From Victivallales bacterium Lenti_02 (GTDB taxonomy: Bacteria > Verrucomicrobiota > Lentisphaeria > Oligosphaerales > Lenti-02): a DNA stretch of 21,429 bases. The translations under genes and the position numbers were made by a program. Every line of letters starts with the position of its first letter. The first letter of the stretch is position 1. Below are positions 1 to 8,329 of the stretch, piece after piece. The DNA is taken from positions 1 to 21,429 of the forward strand of contig LVAZ01000472.1 of assembly GCA_001603055.1 (NCBI GenBank), read 5' to 3'. The notes beneath the pieces were generated by a model. It was not told where the DNA came from and searched no databases. It worked only from the letters and a program-made list of their open reading frames with translations.

Positions 1-112
1 GCCGTAGGGCGTCTTACTTGCGCCAGATAGTGAGGTCTGGCGGACGCACGAGGCCGTCTGCGAGGTCCTGCTGGCGAAGTTCCTCGTCGCCGCCGCCGAG
101 GACATCGATTAC

Positions 113-1789
113 ATGGCGCCCTGGCTGACCAATGTCAATGTGATCGCCGAGACCAATGTCCCCAGCAACCAGTTGCAGCATGCCGTCACCGCGGTCATCA
201 AGGGGTGCGTGGCTTTTTCCGACTTCGCGTCGAAGTCTGACTGGGAGGATGCGATCACCGCCTATGTCACAAAGCTGCTGCCGTATTACCCGGATGGCAC
301 GGAACTCGAACAGGCCTTCTGGTACAACGGAGGGGTGATCAGCTTCGCTCAGAAGTTTCTGGAGATGTATCCGCAGAATGAGAATGCCGAGAGGCTTCGG
401 CGCCTGGCGCTTTACGCGCAGCGTTTCCTCGCCTGCATCTCCCTGCCGCATACCGGCAACACTCCCGGCGAGGCGAAAACGCATAAGAACGTGGCGCTCA
501 GCCCCCATTTCAGGGATCCGCTCGCCGAGATGATCGTCAACCGGGTGGCGGCAAACGAGGAGAAGGTAACTCCCGGCGTGCAGCCGCCCGGATCAACGGC
601 GACCCGGCCGGCTCCCGCAGGCGATGCATCGGTCGAAATGCCGGTTCCGGCCTTCGCTTCGGTCGCCTTTCCCTACAGCGGCTACTACATTCTCCGCGGC
701 GGGTGGGACCGCAATGCCCTGCATGTCTATTTCAAAGGCGGGCGCAAGGGCACGGGCCACAGCGCCGCGACCTCGAACCAGATCCAGTTGACGGCCTTCG
801 GCCGCACGATGCTGACCCGGGCGGGGAGCGGCCTCTACGGCCCGGGACCGTGGCCGACCTACTCCGCCTATGTGAACTCGTCCTTCGGCCACAACACGAT
901 CGTCGTCGACGGAAGATCGCAGAACGATCCCAAGGCGCCCCAGCAGCAGGCTCCGATTCCCTCCCGCTGGCTGGCCTCGGAGTCCTTCGACTTCGCCGAG
1001 GCGAAATACGACGCCGGCTATGAGGGTCTGGATGCCGCGATCACTCACCAGCGCCAGATGGTGTTCTTCCGTCAGGCCGGGTTATTCATCGTCCGCGACC
1101 GGCTCGAAGCCCGGAAGGAGCATGAGTATTCGCAGGTCTGGTGTTTCGGCAGGGAGTACGGGGAAGACCAGGTCCTGGCGGACGAGGAGGGCCAGCGGAT
1201 GGTGACCGGCGACGGCACCGGGCCGAATCTCGCGCTCTACCACTCCGGGCCAGCGGTCCGCTATACACGCTTCCACGGACAGAAGGAGCCACAGTCGCGC
1301 GGCTGGAGGGACAAGGATTACCCGGCTGTCGATGTCCACGCCACATGGAAGGGTGCTGGCACGCAGCAGTTGCTCACAGTCCTGTATCCGCGACCGGCGG
1401 GTGAGTTTGATATCGAGCGGGTCGAGCGGATGGACAGCAACGGGGTGGCCGGCATTTCGATCCTGCGCAAGGACGGCTCGCGGATCGAGTGCCGCGCCGC
1501 CGCAAACGGACGCGGCAGTTTGGTTATCGGCGGTCTACAGATCCTCGGCGAGGCGTTCTTCCTGTACACCTCCGCCGACGGCAGGGTCTCGGGACTGGCG
1601 CTTGGCGTCGACGAGGCGAGCGTTGACGGCAAGGCGCAGAATCCGGCAGTTGCCGACTTCACGTTCGAATTGACCAACGGCAGGATTGCGATGACTGCGG
1701 AAATTCGCGTCCCGACCGGATTCGAGTGGAAGGAAACGACGGGCGGCATCGTGCCATCCTACGAGCCCGAAGGAACAGAAACCCACTAA
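113..1789 (+). CDS. Heparinase II/III-like protein, 5' end incomplete or disrupted
   Basis: This protein of 558 residues resembles the C-terminal part of heparinase II/III family polysaccharide lyases, which cleave uronic-acid-containing glycans by beta-elimination. An alpha-helical stretch fills about residues 1-150. A beta-sandwich typical of the family starts near residue 185 (YYILRGGWDR) and contains FGRTML (229-234), YGPGPWPTY (242-250) and GHNTIVVDG (259-267). His260 in that last motif is the family's conserved AHN-type histidine. The usual HxHxD motif is degenerate here: HSAATS at 216-221, so activity is uncertain. No signal peptide is visible. The same frame upstream (8-112) reads like protein (for example EVLLAKFLVAAAED), but it has no ATG, GTG or TTG and is closed by a TAG at 5-7. 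The true N-terminus therefore lies outside the window, in another frame, or is lost. The stop codon is 12 bases before the next gene, whose ribosome binding site overlaps it, so co-transcription is likely. Confidence 0.72.
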   Translation: MAPWLTNVNVIAETNVPSNQLQHAVTAVIKGCVAFSDFASKSDWEDAITAYVTKLLPYYPDGTELEQAFWYNGGVISFAQKFLEMYPQNENAERLRRLALYAQRFLACISLPHTGNTPGEAKTHKNVALSPHFRDPLAEMIVNRVAANEEKVTPGVQPPGSTATRPAPAGDASVEMPVPAFASVAFPYSGYYILRGGWDRNALHVYFKGGRKGTGHSAATSNQIQLTAFGRTMLTRAGSGLYGPGPWPTYSAYVNSSFGHNTIVVDGRSQNDPKAPQQQAPIPSRWLASESFDFAEAKYDAGYEGLDAAITHQRQMVFFRQAGLFIVRDRLEARKEHEYSQVWCFGREYGEDQVLADEEGQRMVTGDGTGPNLALYHSGPAVRYTRFHGQKEPQSRGWRDKDYPAVDVHATWKGAGTQQLLTVLYPRPAGEFDIERVERMDSNGVAGISILRKDGSRIECRAAANGRGSLVIGGLQILGEAFFLYTSADGRVSGLALGVDEASVDGKAQNPAVADFTFELTNGRIAMTAEIRVPTGFEWKETTGGIVPSYEPEGTETH

Positions 1790-1801
1790 GGAGATTACAG
1801 G

Positions 1802-4195
1802 ATGGCTCTGAAATCCATCGTTCATGCAAGCGCGGCCGGTTTGCTTGTGGTTCTTCTCAACGGGTGTTCGACGGGCCCCGCCGCTGCGGCCTTCGCCGGA
1901 TTGTACCCTGCGGCAGGGACCGTCTATCACGTCGCGCCCACCGGCGACGACGCCAACCCCGGAATCTCGGCGGCCGCGCCCCTGCGGACCATCCAGGCGG
2001 CGGCGGAACGGATGCAGCCGGGAGACGTCTGCCTCATCCAGGCCGGCACCTACCGCGAGACGGTCGTCCCCCCTCGGGACGGGACGGCGGAAGCGCCCAT
2101 CGTGTTCCGCGCGGCACCGGGCGGGACTGTGGTTCTCTCCGGGCTCGATGCGGTCACGAATTGGGAACGGGTGGACGAGCGCACCTTCCGCGCCCCCTTC
2201 GACGGGGATTTGGGGCCGGGCAGCCAGGTGTTCCGGGACGGCAAGCCGCTGGTCGAGGCCCGCTGGCCGAACCGCGCGGGCGACGACCCCTTCGCTCCCG
2301 AAGGGGCCACGGCGCTCTTCGAGGGGAGCGGCATCGACCGCCTCCACTGCCCGGACTTCCCCGAGGACTGGACGGCGGAGACGCTGGCCGGCGCCACCGT
2401 CTGGTGCATGGCGCAGTGGCGCTGGTCGAGCTGGACCGCGCCGGTCGTCGGCTACGACCCGGACACCCGCACCGTCCTCGTCAAGGGGCACGACACCTGG
2501 TGGGTGAGGGAACAGCACAATCCGGGCCGGCCTGCGCCGCTGCGCCAGGGGCGGCCGGTCTATCAGCAGGCGGAATTCTTCATCAGCAACGCCCGCGCCC
2601 TGCTCGACGCGCCGGGCGAGTGGTTTTACGACACCGGGGAAGGACAGCTCTATCTCGCGGTCGCGCCGGGCGACGACCCGAACCGCTGGAACATCGCGGC
2701 GAAGCGGCGGCAGACGGCGGTCGACCTGACCGGCCGCGCCCACATCCACGTCCACGGCATCCGGATGTTCGGGGCCACCATGACCCTCAAGGATGCGCGC
2801 GACTGCCTGGTTTCGGGGATCACCGCCCACTACATCTGCCATACCCGCGGCGGCTCCACCATGTCCCACGTGCCCGGCAGCGAGGGGATATTCATCTCCG
2901 GCAGCGGCAATGTGCTGCGCGACAGCGAAATCGGCTTCTCCACCGGCTCCGGGGTGACGCTCCACGGCAGCGGCAATGCCATGATCAACTGTCTCATTCA
3001 CGACACCGACACCATCGGCGCCTATGCCTGCTGCGTGAACCTGGGCGGGGCCGGCAACATGGTCAGCCACAACACCCTGCGCGACACCGGACGGGACTGC
3101 CTGCGCTTCGCCGGGCCCGGGCATCTGATCCAGTTCAACGACGTCTCCGGCGCCGGGCGCATCTGCCACGACACCGGGGCCATCTACCAGGGCGGCCAGG
3201 ACGGCGGCGGCACCCAAATCCGCCACAACTGGGTCCACAGCGTCGATACCAGCATGGGCAACGGCATCTATCTGGACAACTACATGCACAACTATCTCGT
3301 GCATCACAATGTGGTCTGGAACATCTCGGGCAACGCCATCCAGCTCAACCATCCCGGCCACTACAACATGGTTTTCCACAACACGGTGTACGGCAGCATC
3401 GTCGGCACCTACAGCCCCTGGCAGGGCCGGAACACCCAGTTCGGAACGACGCTGGCCAACAATCTGCTGCTCCGCGAACCGCGCATGAAGGCCGATTCCG
3501 GCTACATCGAGGTCGCGACCGTCCTCCACGACTCGCCGCCGCCGGCCGGGGGCTTCGACCCCGCCCGCGACCTTGTCCCCGTCGGCCGCGACCGGGGGGT
3601 GCCGCTGCCGGGAATCAACGACGGCTTCACGGGCACCGCCCCGGATGCCGGCGCCTACGAGGCGGGCAAGCCCCTCTGGCGGGCCGGGCACGACTTCGCC
3701 AATCCGCCCCATCCCATCCACGAACCCACCGCCTCCTTCCACCGCAACTATCTGACCAACGGCTCCTTCTCCCAGGCGCCCCAGGGGGTTCCCGAGGTCT
3801 GGACCATCGGCGGCGGCCAGGCGAAAGTGAGCCATTTCCCCGGCTTCAACGATCCTCCCGCCGACGGCAGATTCGCGGTGCACGGCAACAGCCTCGTCCT
3901 GAGCGGGGAGGGCGAAGCCCAGGTCGAACAGATCATCGCGGATCTGCCGGCCGGCGAGTTCGTCCTCGCCGCCTACGTCCGCAGCGAAGGGGCGCCGGAC
4001 GTGGTGCTGAGCGTGCGCACTCCGCAGGGAGAAGCCGCTTCGGCACGCTATTCTGGTGCCGAACCGGCCGTCTGGCGGCAGGTGACGACAACCTTCCGGC
4101 TCGCCGAACCGGGTCCGGTCACCGTCGCCATCCTCAAGGAGGGCGACGGCGACGCCTACGTGGACGACGCCGGTCTCGCGCCGTTCTGGCAGTGA
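1802..4195 (+). CDS. Secreted right-handed beta-helix lipoprotein with C-terminal jelly-roll module
   Basis: A protein of 797 residues. It starts with a lipoprotein-type signal peptide: a hydrophobic core, then VLLNGC with Cys22 as the likely lipidated residue, although Asn at -2 is unusual. Residues 41-90 match the DUF1565/pectate-lyase-like N-terminal beta-helix entry (VYHVAPTGDDANPG, then GDVCLIQAGTYRETV). An insert domain follows, then parallel beta-helix coils from about 310 to 560, with many short turns rich in Asn, Gly and His. Residues from about 649 (NYLTNGSFSQAP) to the end form a carbohydrate-binding-like beta-sandwich ending in DAYVDDAGL. Family members are surface glycan lyases or glycosidases, but I cannot assign a substrate or catalytic residues. 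The start is supported by AAGGAG at 1788-1793, eight bases before the ATG. The gene lies between a heparinase-like protein and a second beta-helix protein and probably shares their transcript. Confidence 0.8.
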   Translation: MALKSIVHASAAGLLVVLLNGCSTGPAAAAFAGLYPAAGTVYHVAPTGDDANPGISAAAPLRTIQAAAERMQPGDVCLIQAGTYRETVVPPRDGTAEAPIVFRAAPGGTVVLSGLDAVTNWERVDERTFRAPFDGDLGPGSQVFRDGKPLVEARWPNRAGDDPFAPEGATALFEGSGIDRLHCPDFPEDWTAETLAGATVWCMAQWRWSSWTAPVVGYDPDTRTVLVKGHDTWWVREQHNPGRPAPLRQGRPVYQQAEFFISNARALLDAPGEWFYDTGEGQLYLAVAPGDDPNRWNIAAKRRQTAVDLTGRAHIHVHGIRMFGATMTLKDARDCLVSGITAHYICHTRGGSTMSHVPGSEGIFISGSGNVLRDSEIGFSTGSGVTLHGSGNAMINCLIHDTDTIGAYACCVNLGGAGNMVSHNTLRDTGRDCLRFAGPGHLIQFNDVSGAGRICHDTGAIYQGGQDGGGTQIRHNWVHSVDTSMGNGIYLDNYMHNYLVHHNVVWNISGNAIQLNHPGHYNMVFHNTVYGSIVGTYSPWQGRNTQFGTTLANNLLLREPRMKADSGYIEVATVLHDSPPPAGGFDPARDLVPVGRDRGVPLPGINDGFTGTAPDAGAYEAGKPLWRAGHDFANPPHPIHEPTASFHRNYLTNGSFSQAPQGVPEVWTIGGGQAKVSHFPGFNDPPADGRFAVHGNSLVLSGEGEAQVEQIIADLPAGEFVLAAYVRSEGAPDVVLSVRTPQGEAASARYSGAEPAVWRQVTTTFRLAEPGPVTVAILKEGDGDAYVDDAGLAPFWQ

Positions 4196-4255
4196 CTGCC
4201 ATCTTCCCCGCCTGAAAGGACGGTCCACCCATCCCGCAGCAAGGAGTCGCGCATC

Positions 4256-6544
4256 ATGACCCGCTCCAACCTCATCCATGTCCTGGTAACACTTGTTGCT
4301 GCCGTCGCCACCGGCGGCTGCCTTCGCCCTGGTTTCACCGCAACGGGGGAGGCGGAACCGGGAAAACCGGCCACCTACTACGTCTCCCCAGATGGCGCGG
4401 ACGTCAATCCCGGCACAAAATCCGAACCGTTTGCCACGCTCGAGCGCGCCCGCGACGCGGTTCGCGAGCGGAAGACGCAACCCGGCGGGCTGCCGGCGGG
4501 CGGCGTGACCGTATATCTGCGCGGCGGCATCCATCGGCGCATGGCTACCTTCGAGCTGACCGCCGAGGATTCGGGGACGGCGGATGCACCTATCGTCTAT
4601 GCCTCGGCCCCCGGCGAGGTCGCGACGCTGTTCGGTGGCACGCCGCTGCAGCGCGAGTGGTTCACGCCGGTTAGCGACGCGGCGCTCCTGGAACGGGTCA
4701 TCAGCGCCGAGACCCGCGGCAGACTGCTGCAATACGATCTGAAGGCGGCCGGCATCACCGACTACGGCGAACTCAGTCGGCACGGATTTCACAAAGCCAA
4801 TCTGTTGCGCAAAACCCCGCCGGTGATGCTCTATGTCGGCGGCAAACGCATGACGCTCGCGCGCTGGCCCAATCCCGACCAGCATTTTCCCGACATGCTC
4901 TGGCGCGCCGACAACTGGCGCTGTGGCGTGGTCGCGCGCAGCGGCATCGTGGACCCCGGCCCTGGCGGCAACGATCCGGACTTTGCCGAGCGCGGCGGCA
5001 CATTCACCTATGCGTTCGACCGGCCGGAACTCTGGTCGCAAGCCGAGGACATCTGGCTGGACGGGGTGTTCACCTGGAGCTGGGAGTGGTCGTACAACAA
5101 GGTCGCGGCCATCGACACCGAGAAGAGGCAGATCACCCTCCGCTACGGCGAGGTGTCCCGCATCGAGGACAAGTACTCCGGCAACTTCTTCTTCGCCGAG
5201 AATCTGCTCGAGGAGATCGACCAGCCCGGCGAGTATTTCATCGACCGGACCAATGGGATGCTCTACTTCCTGCCCGAGGACGGATTCCGGAGCGGTGCCC
5301 CGATCCATCTCTCGACCCTTGCCGTGCCCATGCTCGACATCAAGGACGCCTCCGACATCACCTTCCGGAATCTGGGGCTGGACACCGGCCGGGAACAAGC
5401 GTTCGGCATCGCCAAAGGCACCCGCATCCGTCTCGAACACTGCGAGATTGCGAACTTCGCGGGTTCCGCCGGCAGCATCGGCGGCACCGACTGCGCGCTG
5501 GTCGCCTGCCATGTGCATCATGTCGGCGGCTCCGGCGTCTGGGTCGGCGGGGGCGACCTCAAGACGCTGGCCCCGGCGAACAACGTGGTCGAGGACTGCG
5601 AGTTCCACGACTGGGCGTGGTATCAGCGCGTCTACACCCCGGCCATCGGGTTGAGTGGTGTCGGACAGCGCGTGTCGCACAACCGCATGCATCACTGCCC
5701 GCATGGCGCCATGATCGTGATGGGCAACGATCATCTTGTCGAGTACAACGATTTCCACCATATCTGTCAGGAGTTCATCGACCTGGGCGTCATCTACATC
5801 AATTTGGGGGGCAAACCGCTGGAACGCGGCTGGGTTTTCCGCCGCAACCATTTCCACGACATTGCCGCGACCGCGGAGTCGCCAATCAACGTCGAGGCGA
5901 TCTATCTCGACCACGGCAGCCATGGCGGGTTGATCGAGGAGAATCTGTTCCATCGCATCGGGCACAGCTCCCGCACCTGGGCCGCCAACGCCATCAAGGT
6001 CAGCGGCATCCACACCGTGGCCCGCAACAACGTCTTCGTCGATTGCACCACGGCCTGGAAAGACTACGCCAAGCCCCCCCCGGCCGAGTACCTCGCCGGA
6101 CGCTACGAGAACTACAAGTACGCCGACTACTTCGCCACCTTCGATCTGGCGACGGTCCCGCACCTGGCGAAGTATCCGGAAGTGCGGGCGCTGCTGCCCG
6201 GCGCCCCGCCGCTGACCGTCGAGCAGATGTGGCATCGGTTCGAGGGTAACGTCATCTGGAACCCGAACGTGCCCCGGTTCAAACCCGACGGCATCCATGT
6301 CGAAAACAAAAAGCCCGAGGAGACGCCGGTCAATCCCCTGGTCGTCCGCGACAACTGGGTCACGGACAGCGACCCCGGCTTCGTCGATGCCGCCGCCGGC
6401 GACTTCCGCCTCCGCCCCGACGCTCCGGTGTTCCAGCGGATTCCCGGGTTTCCGAACATTCCCTTCGAGCGCATTGGTCCGCGCCGTCCGCCCGGCCCGG
6501 CCCCCTCGGCATCGGGCCAACGGGCTGGAAAGGTGCATCCATGA
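4256..6544 (+). CDS. Secreted right-handed beta-helix glycosidase-like lipoprotein
   Basis: A protein of 762 residues, distantly similar in layout to the preceding gene. The signal peptide ends in VATGGC, giving a likely lipidated Cys22. The N-terminal beta-helix entry reads YYVSPDGADVNPGTKSEPF, then TVYLRGGIH and DSGTADAPIVYASAPGEV. This is the pattern of large Bacteroidetes and PVC beta-helix glycan hydrolases; GH141-like enzymes are one possibility, not demonstrated. The beta-helix occupies about residues 360-640, with repeated short strands and His/Asn turns (for example CHVHHVGGSGVWVGG). The C-terminus is proline-rich and short and has no obvious binding module. AAGGAG at 4241-4246 lies nine bases upstream of the ATG. 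The gap to the previous gene is 60 bases and to the next 67, all in the same direction. Function: probable extracellular glycan-degrading enzyme, substrate unknown. Confidence 0.78.
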   Translation: MTRSNLIHVLVTLVAAVATGGCLRPGFTATGEAEPGKPATYYVSPDGADVNPGTKSEPFATLERARDAVRERKTQPGGLPAGGVTVYLRGGIHRRMATFELTAEDSGTADAPIVYASAPGEVATLFGGTPLQREWFTPVSDAALLERVISAETRGRLLQYDLKAAGITDYGELSRHGFHKANLLRKTPPVMLYVGGKRMTLARWPNPDQHFPDMLWRADNWRCGVVARSGIVDPGPGGNDPDFAERGGTFTYAFDRPELWSQAEDIWLDGVFTWSWEWSYNKVAAIDTEKRQITLRYGEVSRIEDKYSGNFFFAENLLEEIDQPGEYFIDRTNGMLYFLPEDGFRSGAPIHLSTLAVPMLDIKDASDITFRNLGLDTGREQAFGIAKGTRIRLEHCEIANFAGSAGSIGGTDCALVACHVHHVGGSGVWVGGGDLKTLAPANNVVEDCEFHDWAWYQRVYTPAIGLSGVGQRVSHNRMHHCPHGAMIVMGNDHLVEYNDFHHICQEFIDLGVIYINLGGKPLERGWVFRRNHFHDIAATAESPINVEAIYLDHGSHGGLIEENLFHRIGHSSRTWAANAIKVSGIHTVARNNVFVDCTTAWKDYAKPPPAEYLAGRYENYKYADYFATFDLATVPHLAKYPEVRALLPGAPPLTVEQMWHRFEGNVIWNPNVPRFKPDGIHVENKKPEETPVNPLVVRDNWVTDSDPGFVDAAAGDFRLRPDAPVFQRIPGFPNIPFERIGPRRPPGPAPSASGQRAGKVHP

Positions 6545-6611
6545 TCGTTCGGTTTGCCGCCTGGCATGCAGAAAATCTGCTCCCCGCCTGCGGAGAAAGG
6601 AATACTGCGCG

Positions 6612-8207
6612 ATGAATCGAGTCCAACCGGTCCCTCTCGCGGCTCCCCATGCCGCTGCGGCCAATGGTCAGCGCCGCATCTTCTTCCAGTACGATCCGTG
6701 TGCGGACATCCAGCAAAAGGGTGGCTTCGGCTCGGACTTGGAGGCGTTGATGGGGTATGTCTTCGATTTCGCGGACATGCCCGGCAGCCAGCTCGATGCC
6801 ATCTGCATCGATGTCTCGAACGAAGGCGTGGCGCACTACCGCAGCCGGATTCTGCGTCCCATCCGGCATCCGGGGCTGGTGAAATGGCGCGAGGAGGGCA
6901 TCGACTACTTCGACGAACTCATCAAGCAGGGCCACCAGCGCGGCAAGGAGATCTGGTGGGGCCTGCGCATGAACGAGGTCGAGCGCGGCGATCTGGCCGG
7001 CTACGAACCGGGGCGCTATGCCGAGTTCAAGGAGCGCAACCCGGTGAAGGTTGCGCATCCCGAATGGCTGATCCGCTCCTGGTGGTGGCAGGGCTTCTGG
7101 AACTATGCGGTCAAGGACGTGCGCGACTACCGCCTGTCCATCATTCGCGAAGTGGTGGAGCAGTACGACTTCGACGGCGTGCATCTCGACTTTCTCCGGC
7201 ACACGCCGTTTCTGCCGCCGGGCAGGCAGTGGGAACACCGCGAGCACCTCACGAGCTTCCTGCGCGACGTGCGCACGCTGCTGCAGGAACGGGCCGCGAA
7301 ACGCAGTCATCCTTTTCTGCTTGCCGTCCGGGTGCCGGATTCGGTCGCGGGCTGCCACGCGGACGGGCTCGACCTCGATACGTGGGCCGCGCTGGGACTC
7401 GTGGACGTCCTCATCCTCGGCACGCGCACCATCAACGTCGATGTTGCCTCGTTTCGCGAAGCCGTGGCCGATGCGCCGGTGAAACTCATCCCCAGCTTCG
7501 ATTGCTTCCACGCCACGGACGGTTACCACGGGGACCAGTCGCTCGACCTGCTGTGCGGCGTCTTCGGCAACTACCTGCACCAGGGCGCGGACGGGGTGGG
7601 CATCTTCAACAACCCCGCCGGCTCCGCCGAGCGCGCGAAGAAACTCGGTCTGCCTCAGCAGGCGAACGACGATCCAGAAATCCTCGCCACCATCGGCAGT
7701 CTCGCCACCATTGCGGGCAAGCCGCGCTACTACGCCATCGACCGGCGCGGCGGCTATGCCCACACCGAGGGCTACGGCTCGTCGAACAACCACGCCCCGC
7801 TGCCCATCGCCCTGCGCTACGATGGCGCGCCATCCACGCTCGTCCTGCCCGTGTGGGAGCCCGTGAAGCCCGGCGCCACCGCCACCCTGCGACTCGTCCT
7901 GTTCAGTCACGTCGAAGGCGATCAAGTGGGAGTTCAACTCAACGGCACCGCTTTGACTCAAGACGTCGTTGACCCACAGTGGAAGGATGCCCGCATCTTC
8001 TCCCCGCAGCCGCAGCCGGAGACCGTGACCCCCGGCGCTGTCGTGAGGGATCTCGCCGCGCAGAAGCTCACGCGGCTCGATCTTGTTGTGCCTGCGGCGG
8101 CGCTGAAATGCGGCCCCAACGCCCTCGCCATCTCCGTGAACCGGACCGGATCATTCGCCGCCTCCAAGCCCGTGATCGTGGAGAAAGTGCAACTGCACCT
8201 GAAATGA
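6612..8207 (+). CDS. TIM-barrel putative glycoside hydrolase (GHL10/GH10-like), apparently not exported
   Basis: A protein of 531 residues from the chosen ATG. Residues 21-400 resemble hypothetical glycoside hydrolase TIM barrels annotated as family 10-like or GHL10. Recognisable strands are RRIFFQYDP (21-29), AICIDVSNEG (63-72), EIWWGLRMNE (113-122), YDFDGVHLDFLR (185-196) with a candidate acidic residue Asp193, and KLIPSFDCF (291-299). The end, about 400-531, looks like a beta-sandwich. The frame is open upstream to 6297, but that part overlaps the previous gene. AGAAAGG at 6594-6600 precedes the ATG at 6612, which supports this start. No signal peptide is present from this start or in the codons just upstream. 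The protein may therefore act in the cytoplasm on imported oligosaccharides, unlike its exported neighbours. Family assignment is from fold-level motifs only. Confidence 0.72.
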   Translation: MNRVQPVPLAAPHAAAANGQRRIFFQYDPCADIQQKGGFGSDLEALMGYVFDFADMPGSQLDAICIDVSNEGVAHYRSRILRPIRHPGLVKWREEGIDYFDELIKQGHQRGKEIWWGLRMNEVERGDLAGYEPGRYAEFKERNPVKVAHPEWLIRSWWWQGFWNYAVKDVRDYRLSIIREVVEQYDFDGVHLDFLRHTPFLPPGRQWEHREHLTSFLRDVRTLLQERAAKRSHPFLLAVRVPDSVAGCHADGLDLDTWAALGLVDVLILGTRTINVDVASFREAVADAPVKLIPSFDCFHATDGYHGDQSLDLLCGVFGNYLHQGADGVGIFNNPAGSAERAKKLGLPQQANDDPEILATIGSLATIAGKPRYYAIDRRGGYAHTEGYGSSNNHAPLPIALRYDGAPSTLVLPVWEPVKPGATATLRLVLFSHVEGDQVGVQLNGTALTQDVVDPQWKDARIFSPQPQPETVTPGAVVRDLAAQKLTRLDLVVPAAALKCGPNALAISVNRTGSFAASKPVIVEKVQLHLK

Positions 8208-8291
8208 AGACCAGAACTCACCTTCAGTTGGTGAGGAGCCCGGGCGTGGGCGAGCTTCGTTCGTACGGGTGCCGGGCACCGGTCACAGAGG

Positions 8292-8321
8292 CGGCGGAGG
8301 GCGGTTTCCCGCCCTCCGCCG
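8292..8321. terminator. Strong hairpin between convergent genes, probable bidirectional terminator
   Basis: A perfect 13-base-pair, almost all G:C inverted repeat (8292-8304 with 8309-8321) has a four-base TTTC loop. It lies between the stop codon of the TIM-barrel gene at 8207 and that of the reverse-strand oxidoreductase at 8330. Neither side has a clear T-run, so it is not a textbook intrinsic terminator. The position between converging transcripts makes termination or 3'-end protection the simplest role. Confidence 0.55.
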
Positions 8322-8329
8322 GCTAGGCG

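Noticed and set aside
1535..6664. A 1709-codon open frame on the reverse strand opposite the beta-helix genes
   Set aside because: It lies opposite three well-supported genes, has no recognisable domains and is Gly/Ala/Arg/Val-rich. Long antisense open frames are expected from GC-rich codon use.
6360..7961. A 533-codon reverse-strand open frame opposite the TIM-barrel gene
   Set aside because: No domain or start signal; the forward gene has a fold-consistent motif series and a ribosome binding site.
8268..8280. Short palindrome GGTGCC-G-GGCACC in the convergent gap
   Set aside because: The single-base centre cannot form a hairpin loop, no regulator lies beside it, and short GC palindromes are frequent in DNA of this composition.
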